Positions 1 through 9,612 of a DNA stretch of 60,143 nucleotides are shown in pieces. Every line of letters starts with the position of its first letter. Positions within the stretch are counted from its first letter, which is position 1. Below the pieces are notes generated by a model. The model did not search any database. It had not been told where the DNA came from and saw only the letters and a list, made by a program, of their open reading frames with translations. This stretch comes from an uncultured Lachnospiraceae bacterium (GTDB taxonomy: Bacteria > Bacillota > Clostridia > Lachnospirales > Lachnospiraceae): assembly GCA_900316855.1 (NCBI GenBank), contig ONEK01000002.1, positions 109,788 to 169,930 on the forward strand, read 5' to 3'. The translations under genes and the position numbers were made by a program.

Positions 1-1781
1 TCGCCGTCTGGGCACCGAATGCTGCCGCGGTCCATGTCATCGGCTCTTTCAATGACTGGAAGGAAGATCAGTATGAAATGCACGAGGTGAACAGCGGAGG
101 AATCTGGGAGCGATTCATTCCCGGAGTGAAGGAAAACGAGCTGTACAAATTCCTGATCACGACTCCGGCAGGCGCGAAGATCTATAAGGCGGATCCTTAT
201 GCAAACTACGCGGAGCTTCGTCCGGGCACGGCATCAAGGATTACAGATCTCTCCGGCTTTGCATGGACGGATGAGTCCTGGATGGATCAGCGTGCCCGGA
301 AGGATCCGAACAGGGAACCGATGGCAGTCTATGAGTGCCACATCGGCTCCTGGATGAAACATCCGGATGGCGGAGACGGGTTCTATACCTATCGGGAATT
401 TGCGGATCGTCTGGTATCCTATCTGAAGGAAATGCCATTCACCCATGTGGAGCTGATGGGTATTCTGGAGCATCCCTTTGACGGCTCCTGGGGATACCAG
501 GTGACAGGTTATTACGCGCCCACTTCCCGCTATGGCTCCCCGAAGGATTTCATGTATCTCGTCAACCGGCTTCACAGGGCCGGCATTGGTGTGATTCTTG
601 ACTGGGTGCCGGCACATTTCTGCCCGGATGAGCACGGCCTCGCTAGATTCGATGGACAATGCATTTACGAAGATCCCGATCCGCGCAGGGGAGAACATCC
701 TGACTGGGGAACCAAGATTTTCAATCTTGCCAAGCCGGAGGTGAAGAACTTTCTCATTGCCAATGTCCTGTACTGGATCCGGGACTTCCATATCGATGGA
801 ATCCGCGTGGATGCGGTCGCGTCGATGCTGTATCTGGATTACGGCAAAAAGGAAGGACAGTGGCTCCCTAATAAGTACGGCGGCAATAAGAATCTGGACG
901 CCATTGAGTTTTTCAGGCATCTGAACTCCGTGGTGCGCGGCTCCTATCCCGGCTTCATTACCATCGCGGAGGAATCGACTGCCTGGCCGAAGGTAACCAG
1001 CCAGGTAGGGGATGACGGTCTTGGCTTCTCCTTCAAGTGGAACATGGGCTGGATGCATGACTTCTGTGAGTATATGAAGCTGGATCCGGTAATGAGATCC
1101 GGCTCCCATTATTCCCTGACGTTCGCAATGAGCTACAACAACGCGGAGAATTATATTCTGCCTCTGTCACACGATGAGGTTGTCCACCTGAAATGTTCCA
1201 TGGTAGAGAAGATGCCGGGCTACGAGGTAGACAAGTATGCCAATCTACGGGTAGGCTACACCTATATGATGGGACATGCCGGGAAGAAGCTCCTGTTCAT
1301 GGGACAGGAGTTCGGCCAGGAAAGGGAATGGTCGGAGGCAAGGGAGCTGGACTGGTTCCTGCTGCAGAACAAGCTGAACAGCGGCATGCAGAAGTATTTT
1401 GCGGAGCTGCTGAAGATATACCGCAAGTATCCCTGCATGCATGAGATTGATAATGACTGGGCGGGCTTCGAATGGATCAACGCGGATGACAAGGATCGCA
1501 GCATCTACAGCTTCTACAGGAAGTGTCCGGATGATAAGCGCAAAATCCTGTTTGTCCTCAACATGACCCCTGTGGAGTACAAGGGCTACCGGGTAGGCGT
1601 ACCTGCCAATAAGACCTATAAGCTCCTGCTCAACAGCGCGCAGGAACAGTACGGAAGCAATGTCTATACGGATGTGCCGAAATCCCTGAAGGCACATATG
1701 GGTGACTGTGATTACAAACCCCAGTATCTGGAATTCGACCTGCCGGCATACGGCGCACTGGTGTTTGAATTCCAGAGCTGA
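1..1781 (+). CDS. glgB: 1,4-alpha-glucan branching enzyme, 5' end outside window
   Basis: Transfers alpha-1,4-glucan segments to alpha-1,6 positions to make the branches of glycogen; cytoplasmic. The reading frame is open from base 3, so the gene starts before the window. The first visible residues (AVWAPNAAAVHVIGSFNDW) belong to the N-terminal CBM48-type domain. The GH13 barrel follows, with the catalytic regions DGIRVDAVAS (nucleophile Asp, about nt 796-825), IAEEST (acid/base Glu, about nt 963-980) and SHDEVVH (about nt 1167-1187). About 590 residues are visible, so only a short N-terminal part is missing. It ends at TGA 1779-1781, 28 bp before the pseB-like gene. glgC, glgD and glgP lie 26 kb or more away, so it is not in their operon. 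Family assignment is secure. Confidence 0.95.
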   Translation, partial: AVWAPNAAAVHVIGSFNDWKEDQYEMHEVNSGGIWERFIPGVKENELYKFLITTPAGAKIYKADPYANYAELRPGTASRITDLSGFAWTDESWMDQRARKDPNREPMAVYECHIGSWMKHPDGGDGFYTYREFADRLVSYLKEMPFTHVELMGILEHPFDGSWGYQVTGYYAPTSRYGSPKDFMYLVNRLHRAGIGVILDWVPAHFCPDEHGLARFDGQCIYEDPDPRRGEHPDWGTKIFNLAKPEVKNFLIANVLYWIRDFHIDGIRVDAVASMLYLDYGKKEGQWLPNKYGGNKNLDAIEFFRHLNSVVRGSYPGFITIAEESTAWPKVTSQVGDDGLGFSFKWNMGWMHDFCEYMKLDPVMRSGSHYSLTFAMSYNNAENYILPLSHDEVVHLKCSMVEKMPGYEVDKYANLRVGYTYMMGHAGKKLLFMGQEFGQEREWSEARELDWFLLQNKLNSGMQKYFAELLKIYRKYPCMHEIDNDWAGFEWINADDKDRSIYSFYRKCPDDKRKILFVLNMTPVEYKGYRVGVPANKTYKLLLNSAQEQYGSNVYTDVPKSLKAHMGDCDYKPQYLEFDLPAYGALVFEFQS

Positions 1782-1809
1782 AAGACAAGGAGAGGAAGCA
1801 CGACCGGGA

Positions 1810-2823
1810 ATGACACAGACGAATTTATTAAATGACAAAACCATTCTGGTGACCGGCGGAACAGGTTCTTTCGGGCATCAGTTCATCAAATATGTACTTT
1901 CCCACTATTCACCGAAGAAGATTATCGTGTACAGCAGGGACGAGTATAAACAGTTCGTGATGTCCAATGAGGAGCCGTATAAGTCGAACAGCAGGATCAT
2001 GCGGTTTTTCATAGGTGATGTGCGCGACAAGGAGAGGCTGGAGCGCGCTATGGAGGGCGTGGATTACGTTGTACACGCGGCCGCGCTGAAACAGGTTCCC
2101 GCCTGTGAATATAATCCAGCGGAAGCCATCAGGACCAATGTTCACGGAGCCATGAATGTCATTGACGCAGCACTGGACCGCGGCGTGAAAAAGGTTGTCG
2201 CGCTGTCCACGGATAAGGCGGTGAATCCCGTCAACCTGTACGGCGGCACCAAGCTGGTTTCGGATAAACTGTTTATTGCAGCCAATGCGTATGCGGGAAA
2301 CAAGGACACCAGCTTTTCCATCGTCCGGTATGGAAATGTCGCCGGGAGCCGCGGCTCCGTGATCCCGTTCTTCCGCAGTCTGATTGCGAAGGGCGAGACA
2401 ACGCTGCCGATCACGGATTATCGTATGACCCGCTTCTGGATCAGCCTGGAGCAGGGCGTGGAACTGGTGATCAAAGCACTGGAAGAGGCGCATGGCGGGG
2501 AAACCTTCATTTCCCGGATTCCTTCCTTTTATGTAAAGGATCTTGCTGAGGCACTGCTTCCGGGCTGCAAGACCATCGAAACGGGAATCCGGCCCGGCGA
2601 GAAGCTTCACGAGGTAATGGTAACTGCGGAGGACGCCCCCAATACGCTCGAGTTCGAGAAGAACTATATTATTTATCCGCAGATTGTATTCAATACCCGT
2701 CAGGTCCGTGATCCTGCAGGGAAACCGGTTGAAGACGGTTTCGTATATTCCTCCGGCACGAACCGGGAGTGGCTGTCTGTGGAACAGATCCGCGAATTAC
2801 TGAAAACCGTGGAGGAACACTGA
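1810..2823 (+). CDS. pseB: UDP-N-acetylglucosamine 4,6-dehydratase (inverting), PseB/FlaA1-like
   Basis: Short-chain dehydrogenase of the FlaA1/PseB type. These convert UDP-GlcNAc into UDP-2-acetamido-2,6-dideoxy-arabino-hexos-4-ulose, the first step to pseudaminic acid and related sugars. The Rossmann glycine motif TGGTGSFG is at residues 15-22, and the STDKA...NLYGGTK signature supplies the YxxxK pair. The 337-residue length fits the family. ATG 1810 is chosen because the Rossmann strand starts 11 residues later and AAGGAGAGG lies upstream (1787-1795); the 14-nt spacing is a little long. Earlier ATGs fall inside glgB. It is followed one base after its stop by a PseC-like transaminase. Other pseudaminic acid genes (pseF, G, H, I) are absent nearby, so the final sugar is uncertain. 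Confidence 0.88.
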   Translation: MTQTNLLNDKTILVTGGTGSFGHQFIKYVLSHYSPKKIIVYSRDEYKQFVMSNEEPYKSNSRIMRFFIGDVRDKERLERAMEGVDYVVHAAALKQVPACEYNPAEAIRTNVHGAMNVIDAALDRGVKKVVALSTDKAVNPVNLYGGTKLVSDKLFIAANAYAGNKDTSFSIVRYGNVAGSRGSVIPFFRSLIAKGETTLPITDYRMTRFWISLEQGVELVIKALEEAHGGETFISRIPSFYVKDLAEALLPGCKTIETGIRPGEKLHEVMVTAEDAPNTLEFEKNYIIYPQIVFNTRQVRDPAGKPVEDGFVYSSGTNREWLSVEQIRELLKTVEEH

Positions 2824-2824
2824 T

Positions 2825-4018
2825 TTGACGAAACCTGCAGTGGAGGGTGGATCTCCCGTCTGCGCGAGCAAACTGTATTATTCCCATCAGTATATTGATG
2901 AAGCGGATATCCGTGCGGTTACAGATGTCCTGAAGAGTGATTACCTGACAACAGGGCCGCACATTGCGTCTGCGGAGAGCAGACTGTGCGAGGTAACCGG
3001 TGCAGAATATGCGGTCCTGTGTGCCAATGGAACCGCGGCACTTCATATTGCGTGTATGGCAGCAGGGCTCGGGAAGGGGGATGAGGTCATCACCACACCC
3101 ATTACCTTTGCCGCTTCTGCCAACTGCGCCCTCTATGTAGGAGCAAAGCCGGTCTTTGCGGATATTGATCCGAAAACCTACAACCTTGATCCCGCTTCCA
3201 CAGAGGTACACATTACGGAACGGACCCGCGCGGTTGTCGCGGTGGATTTCGGAGGCCAGTCTGTGGATGAGGATGCCTTTCTCGCCCTGAAGGAGAAATA
3301 CGGCTTCACCTATATCGAGGATGGCGCGCATGTCATCGGCACAACCTACCGGGGAAGACCCAACGGCTCGTTTGCGGATATGACAACACTTTCGTTTCAC
3401 GCAGTGAAGACCATCACAGGAGGCGAAGGCGGCGCGGTAGTGACGAATGATCCGAAGCTCTATGAGAAGCTCCTGCTGTACCGCACGCACGGAATCACGC
3501 ATGAGTCTTCCCTGATGGAGCATACACCGGATGGCCCCTGGTATTATGAGATGCTGGCGCTTGCACCGAACTACCGGATCACCGATATGCAGGCTGCGCT
3601 CATCGAATCCCAGCTCGACAAGCTTCCGGAATTTTCTGCGCGCAAGAAGGATATCGTCAGAAGGTATGACGAGGCGTTCCGCACTCTTCCTGCACTGCGG
3701 GTACAGGAGGAAACACCCGGGTCCGATACGGTCCGGCACCTTTATATCCTGCGTGTCAATCCGGATCACTGCCGCATCAGCCGCAGACAGTTCTTCGACG
3801 CGATGGCGGCGGAAAATATCATCTGCAATGTACACTATATTCCGGTGTACTATTTCCCGTATTACGAAAGGCTCGGATATAAGCGGGGACTGTGCCCCAA
3901 CGCGGAGCAGTATTATGAAGAGGCGTTCACCATCCCGCTCTATTATGCAATGCGCGATGAGGATGTCGACCACGTGATAGAAGCGGTTACGAAGATCGCC
4001 CGCTGGTACCAGATCTGA
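2825..4018 (+). CDS. pseC: DegT/DnrJ/EryC1 aminotransferase, PseC-like
   Basis: PLP-dependent sugar aminotransferase of the DegT/DnrJ/EryC1 family. The closest recognised relative is PseC, which aminates the 4-keto product of PseB to UDP-4-amino-4,6-dideoxy-N-acetyl-beta-L-altrosamine. The N-terminus (YYSHQYIDEADIRAV, then SDYLTTGP) is characteristic. The PLP lysine is predicted at K195 in FHAVKTITGGEGG, and the Asp of the EDGAH motif should contact the cofactor nitrogen. At 397 aa it has family length. Translation probably starts at TTG 2825, because GGAGGA (2811-2816) lies 8 nt upstream and no ATG precedes the conserved region. It is tightly coupled to the pseB-like gene. The transaminase family is clear; the exact sugar is inferred from the neighbour. 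Confidence 0.86.
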   Translation: MTKPAVEGGSPVCASKLYYSHQYIDEADIRAVTDVLKSDYLTTGPHIASAESRLCEVTGAEYAVLCANGTAALHIACMAAGLGKGDEVITTPITFAASANCALYVGAKPVFADIDPKTYNLDPASTEVHITERTRAVVAVDFGGQSVDEDAFLALKEKYGFTYIEDGAHVIGTTYRGRPNGSFADMTTLSFHAVKTITGGEGGAVVTNDPKLYEKLLLYRTHGITHESSLMEHTPDGPWYYEMLALAPNYRITDMQAALIESQLDKLPEFSARKKDIVRRYDEAFRTLPALRVQEETPGSDTVRHLYILRVNPDHCRISRRQFFDAMAAENIICNVHYIPVYYFPYYERLGYKRGLCPNAEQYYEEAFTIPLYYAMRDEDVDHVIEAVTKIARWYQI

Positions 4019-4049
4019 ACAATACCGCATCTGCGGCGTAAGGAGAGAA

Positions 4050-5078
4050 ATGAAGCTGTCGGTCATCGTCCCGGTCTATAATATGGCGTCAGATGACCGG
4101 CTTTCCTATACCATGGATTGTCTGCTTCATCAGACGATCCGCGATTTTGAGATTGTGGCGGTGGATGACTGCTCGACGGATGCATCCGGGCAGATACTGC
4201 AGGAGCTGCAGCGGCAGCATCCGGATCTTGTGAAGGTTTACCGTACGCCCCGCAATCTGCATCAGGGCGGAGCGAAGAATCTGGGACTCCTGCATGCATC
4301 CGGCGACTTTATCGCGTTTATCGATGCGGATGACTGGGTTGTTCCGGACTATTTCGAGCGTCTCCTGAACAGGGCAGAGGCAACCGGTGCGGATGTAGTC
4401 GGCACGGACTACAGTCTGGTCTATGAGCACACCATGACACCCGGCAGGGTTGTTCACAACAACCAGCCGTCACAGGCGGGAGTTCTGGACGAGGACCGGC
4501 TGCGTTCCCTGATGCTGGATTTCGGATCACTCTGTGTTAAAATCTTCCGCAGAGAGATCATTCTGGATTGCCCATCCCGCTTTCCCGAAGGGATATTTTA
4601 CGAAGATAACGCGCTGGCACGGACCTGGGTCAGCCGGATGCACCGTTTCGAATATATTCCGGAACCACTCTATTTCTATTATCAGCACAGCGATTCTACC
4701 GTCCATACGGTGACGAGACAGCGGCTGGAGGATCGGCTGACATCCGCACGTATTATGCTGAAGGAAGCCCGGCATTACGGCTATTTCGACCGGTTCCGCC
4801 CGGAGCTGGAATATTCGTTTCTTGTTTTGTTTTACAAAAATACGCTCTTTTCCTGCATGAGACAGATGCGGGAGAAGGGAAAATATACCTTTATCCGCGG
4901 CCTTGGCAGGGAGATGTCCCGGACATTTCCGGATTTTGAGAAAAACCCCTACTACAGGGAGCGTACAAACGAAGAGGAACAGCATTTCCTGCATCTGTGC
5001 ATTCACGCACCGCTGCGTTTTTATGTGTCGTACCAGCTCCTTTGGTGGCTTCGGGACCATTGGTACGGGAAAAGCTGA
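4050..5078 (+). CDS. Glycosyltransferase family 2
   Basis: GT-A fold glycosyltransferase. The N-terminus SVIVPVYN, the DDCSTD motif and the metal-binding DADD (about residues 91-94) are typical of GT2 enzymes that use a nucleotide-activated sugar. The remaining 240 residues resemble WcaA/CPS-type transferases, and no membrane segment is obvious. A good ribosome site (AAGGAGAG, 4039-4046) precedes ATG 4050, 31 bp after the transaminase, so the three genes probably form one operon. Position suggests transfer of the sugar made by the two preceding enzymes onto a surface polymer. Neither donor nor acceptor can be read from the sequence. Confidence 0.85.
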   Translation: MKLSVIVPVYNMASDDRLSYTMDCLLHQTIRDFEIVAVDDCSTDASGQILQELQRQHPDLVKVYRTPRNLHQGGAKNLGLLHASGDFIAFIDADDWVVPDYFERLLNRAEATGADVVGTDYSLVYEHTMTPGRVVHNNQPSQAGVLDEDRLRSLMLDFGSLCVKIFRREIILDCPSRFPEGIFYEDNALARTWVSRMHRFEYIPEPLYFYYQHSDSTVHTVTRQRLEDRLTSARIMLKEARHYGYFDRFRPELEYSFLVLFYKNTLFSCMRQMREKGKYTFIRGLGREMSRTFPDFEKNPYYRERTNEEEQHFLHLCIHAPLRFYVSYQLLWWLRDHWYGKS

Positions 5079-5156
5079 CAGGCGAAACCGCCTTCGTGAA
5101 TTTTGAATGGTTGAATACTTCTGACACCTGAAACCAATGGATAAGGAGAAAAGGAC

Positions 5157-6833
5157 ATGGGAGTAAAATCAGACATTGAGATTGCACAGGAAGCCACATT
5201 GCTGCCAATTACAGAAATTGCACAGCAGCTTGGAATTCCTCAGGACGAACTGGAGCCGTACGGACGCTTCAAGGCGAAAATCGGGGAGGGATGTCTGGAC
5301 AGTGTAAAGGATCGGCCGGACGGCAGACTGATCCTCGTGACAGCCATCAATCCCACACCTGCGGGAGAAGGTAAGACGACGATCAGCATCGGCCTTGCAG
5401 ATGCGTTTCACCAGCTGGGCAAAAAGGTCTGCCTTGCCCTGCGCGAGCCTTCACTGGGCCCATGCTTTGGTGTGAAGGGAGGTGCTGCCGGGGGCGGTTA
5501 CGCGCAGATTGTCCCCATGGAGGAACTCAATCTCCACTTCACCGGCGATTTTCATGCGATTACCAGTGCAAACAACCTTCTTGCTGCTGCAATTGATAAT
5601 CATCTGCATTTCGGCAACCCGCTCCGGATCGATCCGACCCGCATTGTGTGGAAGCGCTGCATGGACATGAATGACCGTGCACTTCGCAATATTACGGTAG
5701 GCCTGGGCGGACACGGGAACGGACCGGTCAGGGAGGATCATTTTGTCATCACGGCTGCTTCGGAAATCATGGCCATATTCTGTCTGGCGGATAACAGGGA
5801 GGACCTGCGCAGACGTCTGTCCAGGATTGTTGTGGCATACAATTACGACGGGGAGCCGGTGACGGCAGGTCAGCTGAACTGTGTGGGTGCCATGATGGCC
5901 CTTCTGAAAGATGCACTCCAGCCGAACCTCATGCAGACGATAGAGCACACACCGGCACTCGTTCATGGAGGCCCCTTTGCCAATATCGCGCACGGCTGCA
6001 ATTCCGTCCGGGCAACACACGCCGCGCTGAAAATGGCGGACTATGTCATCACGGAAGCCGGCTTTGGCGCGGACCTTGGTGCCGAGAAATTCATGGATAT
6101 CAAGTGCCGTATGTCCGGACTGAAGCCTTCTGCGGCGGTTCTGGTTGCAACGGTTCAGGCATTGAAATATAACGGCGGTGTTCCGAAGACAGACCTGAAG
6201 AAGCCGGATCTCGAAGCCCTGAAGAAGGGGATCGTCAACCTGGAAAAGCACATTGAGAACCTTCAGCAGTATGATGTGCCGATTGTGGTAGCCATCAATT
6301 CCTTCATCACGGATACCCCGGAGGAGGAAAAGTTTATTGAGGATTTCTGCAGGGAGCATGGCTGTGAATTCGCAAAGGCAACCGTGTGGGGAGAAGGCGG
6401 CAAAGGAGGACTGGAGCTGGCACGGAAGGTTCTGGAGACGATGGATACCAAACCGTCAGGATACCATCCGCTCTACGATCTGGAGCAGCCTCTTACGGCG
6501 AAGATTGAGACGATCGCAACCCGGATTTACGGCGCGGACGGCGTGGAATATACCGCTTCTGCTGCCAAATCCCTGAAAAAGCTTGAGGAGCTTGGCTTTG
6601 GCAGCCTTCCGGTCTGCATTGCCAAGACACAGTATTCCCTTTCGGACGACCAGCATAAGCTGGGTCGTCCGCGCAACTTCCATATCACGGTCAGGGATGC
6701 CTATGTTTCGGCGGGTGCCGGATTTGTCGTTGTGCTGACAGGAGAAATTATCCAGATGCCCGGGCTTCCTCGCGTTCCCGCGGCGGAGAGCATCGATGTG
6801 GATGTCTCCGGGCAGATCACCGGATTGTTCTGA
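5157..6833 (+). CDS. fhs: Formate--tetrahydrofolate ligase
   Basis: ATP-dependent synthesis of 10-formyl-tetrahydrofolate from formate and THF, an entry step to the folate one-carbon pool and the methyl branch of the Wood-Ljungdahl pathway; cytoplasmic. The 558-residue length is typical. The nucleotide loop [11 protein letters not shown] is at residues 65-75, followed by the conserved [22 protein letters not shown] region with its glycine-rich stretch. ATAAGGAGAAAAGGAC gives a strong ribosome site for ATG 5157. It stands alone: 78 bp after the glycosyltransferase and closed by a strong terminator at 6890-6927. No other acetogenesis genes are in the window, so it may serve purine, serine or glycine metabolism only. 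Confidence 0.97.
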   Translation: MGVKSDIEIAQEATLLPITEIAQQLGIPQDELEPYGRFKAKIGEGCLDSVKDRPDGRLILVTAINPTPAGEGKTTISIGLADAFHQLGKKVCLALREPSLGPCFGVKGGAAGGGYAQIVPMEELNLHFTGDFHAITSANNLLAAAIDNHLHFGNPLRIDPTRIVWKRCMDMNDRALRNITVGLGGHGNGPVREDHFVITAASEIMAIFCLADNREDLRRRLSRIVVAYNYDGEPVTAGQLNCVGAMMALLKDALQPNLMQTIEHTPALVHGGPFANIAHGCNSVRATHAALKMADYVITEAGFGADLGAEKFMDIKCRMSGLKPSAAVLVATVQALKYNGGVPKTDLKKPDLEALKKGIVNLEKHIENLQQYDVPIVVAINSFITDTPEEEKFIEDFCREHGCEFAKATVWGEGGKGGLELARKVLETMDTKPSGYHPLYDLEQPLTAKIETIATRIYGADGVEYTASAAKSLKKLEELGFGSLPVCIAKTQYSLSDDQHKLGRPRNFHITVRDAYVSAGAGFVVVLTGEIIQMPGLPRVPAAESIDVDVSGQITGLF

Positions 6834-6889
6834 GCCGGCTTAACAAGCGGCGGAAACAGGCCTATACTGATCATGTAGTGCACAATGGG

Positions 6890-6927
6890 GTGCAGGACAG
6901 GGGATAACCTCTGTCCTGCACTTTTTT
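6890..6927 (+). terminator. Rho-independent terminator after fhs
   Basis: An 11-bp stem, GTGCAGGACAG (6890-6900) with CTGTCCTGCAC (6911-6921), encloses a 10-nt loop and is followed by six T residues (6922-6927). It separates fhs from the 5-oxoprolinase genes. Confidence 0.93.
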
Positions 6928-6996
6928 CACAGGATTTCGCGGGCCCGTAATCCGGACATCCGGAGACCGGGATCCTTTGCGGCTGAGGGCATCGGA

Positions 6997-7740
6997 ATGA
7001 AATCAATGCAGATAAATCTGCTGCCGGCGGGAGACCGGGCGCTGGTAGCGGATTTCGGAAATGTGATAGAGGAACAGGTCAATAACCGCGTGCATTCCCT
7101 GCGGCGATGGCTCGAACAGCAGCAGATTCCGGGTATCCGGGAGCTTCTGCCGACATTCCGGTCGCTGATGGTTGTCTATGATCCGGCGGTTATTTCCTAC
7201 GATGTGCTGTGCGGCAGAATCCGCAGTTTCGGGGATGGGGATACCGCGACTGCTGAGACCGGCAGGGAGATTCTGGAAATTCCCTGCTGCTACGGCGGAG
7301 ATCGCGGGCCGGATCTGCCGGGACTGTCTGACCTTACGGGGCTGTCCGGGGAGGAGATCATCCGGATTCACAGCGGTACAGTTTATAAGATTTACATGCT
7401 GGGCTTTCTGCCCGGTTTTGTTTATCTCGGAGGTCTGGATCCGAGAATTGCGGCCCCGCGTCTTACGACACCCCGCACGGTGATTCCTGCAGGAAGCGTC
7501 GGGATCGGAGGTTCACAGACGGGAGTTTATCCGATTGCCTCTCCCGGAGGATGGAGGCTGATTGGCTCAACGCCGGTCCCGTTTTATGACCCGGGTGCGG
7601 CGGAGCCGATTCTGTGCAGGGCGGGTCAGTATATACGTTTCATTCCGACCGGACCGGATGCCTGCGAGGAGATCGCCGCCAGGGTCCGGGAGGGAAAATA
7701 TCAAGTGAAGATTGTGCATGAATCGGGGAAGGTGATCTGA
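6997..7740 (+). CDS. pxpB: 5-oxoprolinase subunit PxpB (KipI/YbgJ family)
   Basis: Subunit of the bacterial ATP-dependent 5-oxoprolinase PxpABC, which opens 5-oxoproline (pyroglutamate) to glutamate. It belongs to the carboxyltransferase C/D family also called KipI or allophanate hydrolase subunit 1. Visible landmarks are GDRALVADFG near the start, then MLGFLPGFVYLGGLDP and a PRTVIPAGSVGIGG block that are hallmarks of the family. Length is 247 aa. ATG 6997 has no strong ribosome site; ATG 7006 is an equally possible start. It is the first gene of the pxpB-pxpC-DUF1445-pxpA cluster and ends 1 bp before pxpC. In Bacillus subtilis KipI also inhibits a sporulation kinase; nothing here tests that role. 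Confidence 0.93.
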   Translation: MKSMQINLLPAGDRALVADFGNVIEEQVNNRVHSLRRWLEQQQIPGIRELLPTFRSLMVVYDPAVISYDVLCGRIRSFGDGDTATAETGREILEIPCCYGGDRGPDLPGLSDLTGLSGEEIIRIHSGTVYKIYMLGFLPGFVYLGGLDPRIAAPRLTTPRTVIPAGSVGIGGSQTGVYPIASPGGWRLIGSTPVPFYDPGAAEPILCRAGQYIRFIPTGPDACEEIAARVREGKYQVKIVHESGKVI

Positions 7741-7741
7741 A

Positions 7742-8815
7742 ATGAGTATCAGAGTCATACAGCCCGGAATTCTGACAACGGTGCAGGATGCCGGCCGCTT
7801 CGGTTATATGGATTCCGGTATCGGCCCGGGCGGGGTCATGGATGCAGAGGCTTATGCTGCGGGGAACCTTCTGACTGGCAATCCCCCCGACGCTGCGGTA
7901 CTGGAAATGACACTGGCGGGAATCACAGCTCAGTTTACGGAGGACACGGTCATTGCCCTGACGGGAGCGGATATGAATGCTTCCCTTGACGGGGTCAGGA
8001 TCCCTGCCTATCAGAGGATATCGGTGCGGAAGGGGCAGACGCTGAGCATGGGGAGTGCAGTAAGGGGCCTGCGGGCGTATCTGGCCGTGGCGGGCGGCAT
8101 CGATACTCCCCCTGTTATGGGAAGCCGCTCCACGAATCTGAAGTGTCATTTCGGAGGATATGAGGGACGTCCGCTGCAGGCAGGCGACACGATTCCCGTT
8201 GGCAGGCCGGCTGACAGCGAAGGGGTCACAATTCCCTGCGGGGAAGAAAACCGTTCCCTGCGCCCCGATTTTCCGGGCAATATCCAGGTACGTGTCGTCG
8301 CCGGTCCGCAGGCAGATGCTTTCACTGTGGGCGGCTGGGAGACGTTTCTTACGACGCGGTATGTGGTGACCAGCGAAAGTGACCGGATGGGAATGCGCCT
8401 GGCCGGCCCTCCGATCGAGAGCGTGAACGGGGTAGACATTGTATCGGACGGGATTGTATCCGGCTCTGTTCAGGTGCCTAAAAGCGGTACGCCGATCATC
8501 CTGATGACGGATCATCAGACAACAGGAGGCTATGCCAAGATTGCGACGGTATGCAGCTTTGACCTGCCGAAGCTGGCACAGCTGCGCCCGGGGCAGACGG
8601 TTTCCTTCCGGAGAATCAGTGTGAAGGAGGCTCAGAACCTCTACTGTCATCCGGAGCTCCGAAACCGGACGCCGGATCTGAAAATAGCAATTTCTGCCGG
8701 ACGAAGAGCACAGGGAAACAACAGACAGGGAAGAGCCGGAAGAAGAACAGCCTTATATACAGGAATGAACAGGAGGAAATCATGGACTATGCGCATGCAC
8801 TACCGAAAGAGGTAA
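7742..8815 (+). CDS. pxpC: 5-oxoprolinase subunit PxpC (KipA family)
   Basis: Partner of PxpB in 5-oxoprolinase; biotin-dependent carboxyltransferase fold family (KipA/YbgK, allophanate hydrolase subunit 2-like). The start VIQPGILTTVQDAGRFGY and the later SDRMGMRL...VSDGIVSGSVQVP and LMTDHQTTGGY motifs are diagnostic. The frame encodes 357 residues. The family fold appears to end around residue 305 (ISVKEAQ), leaving a basic tail of about 50 residues rich in Arg, Gly and Gln. The end of that tail overlaps the next gene by 34 bp (8782-8815), so it may have arisen by loss of an earlier stop or a frameshift near nt 8650. The start follows pxpB by 1 bp. Confidence 0.93.
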   Translation: MSIRVIQPGILTTVQDAGRFGYMDSGIGPGGVMDAEAYAAGNLLTGNPPDAAVLEMTLAGITAQFTEDTVIALTGADMNASLDGVRIPAYQRISVRKGQTLSMGSAVRGLRAYLAVAGGIDTPPVMGSRSTNLKCHFGGYEGRPLQAGDTIPVGRPADSEGVTIPCGEENRSLRPDFPGNIQVRVVAGPQADAFTVGGWETFLTTRYVVTSESDRMGMRLAGPPIESVNGVDIVSDGIVSGSVQVPKSGTPIILMTDHQTTGGYAKIATVCSFDLPKLAQLRPGQTVSFRRISVKEAQNLYCHPELRNRTPDLKIAISAGRRAQGNNRQGRAGRRTALYTGMNRRKSWTMRMHYRKR

Positions 8816-9567
8816 GGGAAAAATTCAGAACGGGGGAGCTTGACGGGCAGACATCCGGAATGTGTGAGGGGTATGCACAGGCGAATCTGGTATGCCTTCC
8901 GAGGGAGCTGGCATACGATTTTCTTCTGTTTGCGCAGAGGAATCCCAGACCATGCCCGCTGCTGGAGGTATCCGATACCGGCTCCCGCACGCTGCATACG
9001 ATTGCCCCGGGTGCAGATCTTGCCACGGACCTTCCGCGTTACCGCATTTATCAGAAGGGAGAGCTGCAGGGAGAATACACGGATGTCCGTCCGTACTGGC
9101 GGGATGATCTTGTCAGCTTTCTGATCGGCTGCAGCTTCTCGTTTGAGGGAGACCTCCTCGCCGCCGACGTACCGGTGCGCCAGATCGAGGAGGGCAGGAA
9201 TGTTCCCATGTACAATACGAACATTGCCTGCCAGCCGGCAGGCGTCTTCCATGGCAGCATGGTGGTGTCAATGAGACCGATTCCCTATGCGCTGGTTCCG
9301 AAGGCTGTACAGATCACCGGACAGATGCCGCGTGTTCATGGCGCACCCATTCATATCGGGGATCCGGAAGTAATCGGAATTCACGATCTGGCGCATCCTG
9401 ACTATGGGGAGATGGTTACCATTCATGAAGGCGAGGTGCCGGTATTCTGGCCATGTGGTGTGACGCCCCAGAATGTCATCATGGCATCAAAGCCGGATTT
9501 CTGCATCACCCACTCCCCGGGGCATATGCTGATCACGGATATCAAGAATGTGAACCTGAAGTATTGA
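8782..9567 (+). CDS. DUF1445 (YcsI/UPF0317) putative hydro-lyase, D-glutamate cyclase N-domain family
   Basis: Putative hydro-lyase of the DUF1445 family, the family of Bacillus subtilis YcsI in the ycsF-kipI-kipA operon. The same domain forms the N-terminal half of animal D-glutamate cyclase (DGLUCY), which converts D-glutamate to 5-oxo-D-proline. Visible motifs are GYAQANLVCLP, DLVSFLIGCSFSFE, RNVPMYNTNI, VVSMRPIP and WPCGVTPQ...PGHMLITD, all characteristic. At 261 aa it is full length. The start ATG 8782 has AGGAGG (8770-8775) upstream and overlaps pxpC by 34 bp. It sits between pxpC and pxpA, so a substrate linked to 5-oxoproline is likely. The reaction is inferred from family and context. 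Confidence 0.9.
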   Translation: MDYAHALPKEVREKFRTGELDGQTSGMCEGYAQANLVCLPRELAYDFLLFAQRNPRPCPLLEVSDTGSRTLHTIAPGADLATDLPRYRIYQKGELQGEYTDVRPYWRDDLVSFLIGCSFSFEGDLLAADVPVRQIEEGRNVPMYNTNIACQPAGVFHGSMVVSMRPIPYALVPKAVQITGQMPRVHGAPIHIGDPEVIGIHDLAHPDYGEMVTIHEGEVPVFWPCGVTPQNVIMASKPDFCITHSPGHMLITDIKNVNLKY

Positions 9568-9612
9568 TACTTTTTCCGCTTTAATCGTGAAATAGAACAA
9601 GGAGAAATTCCG

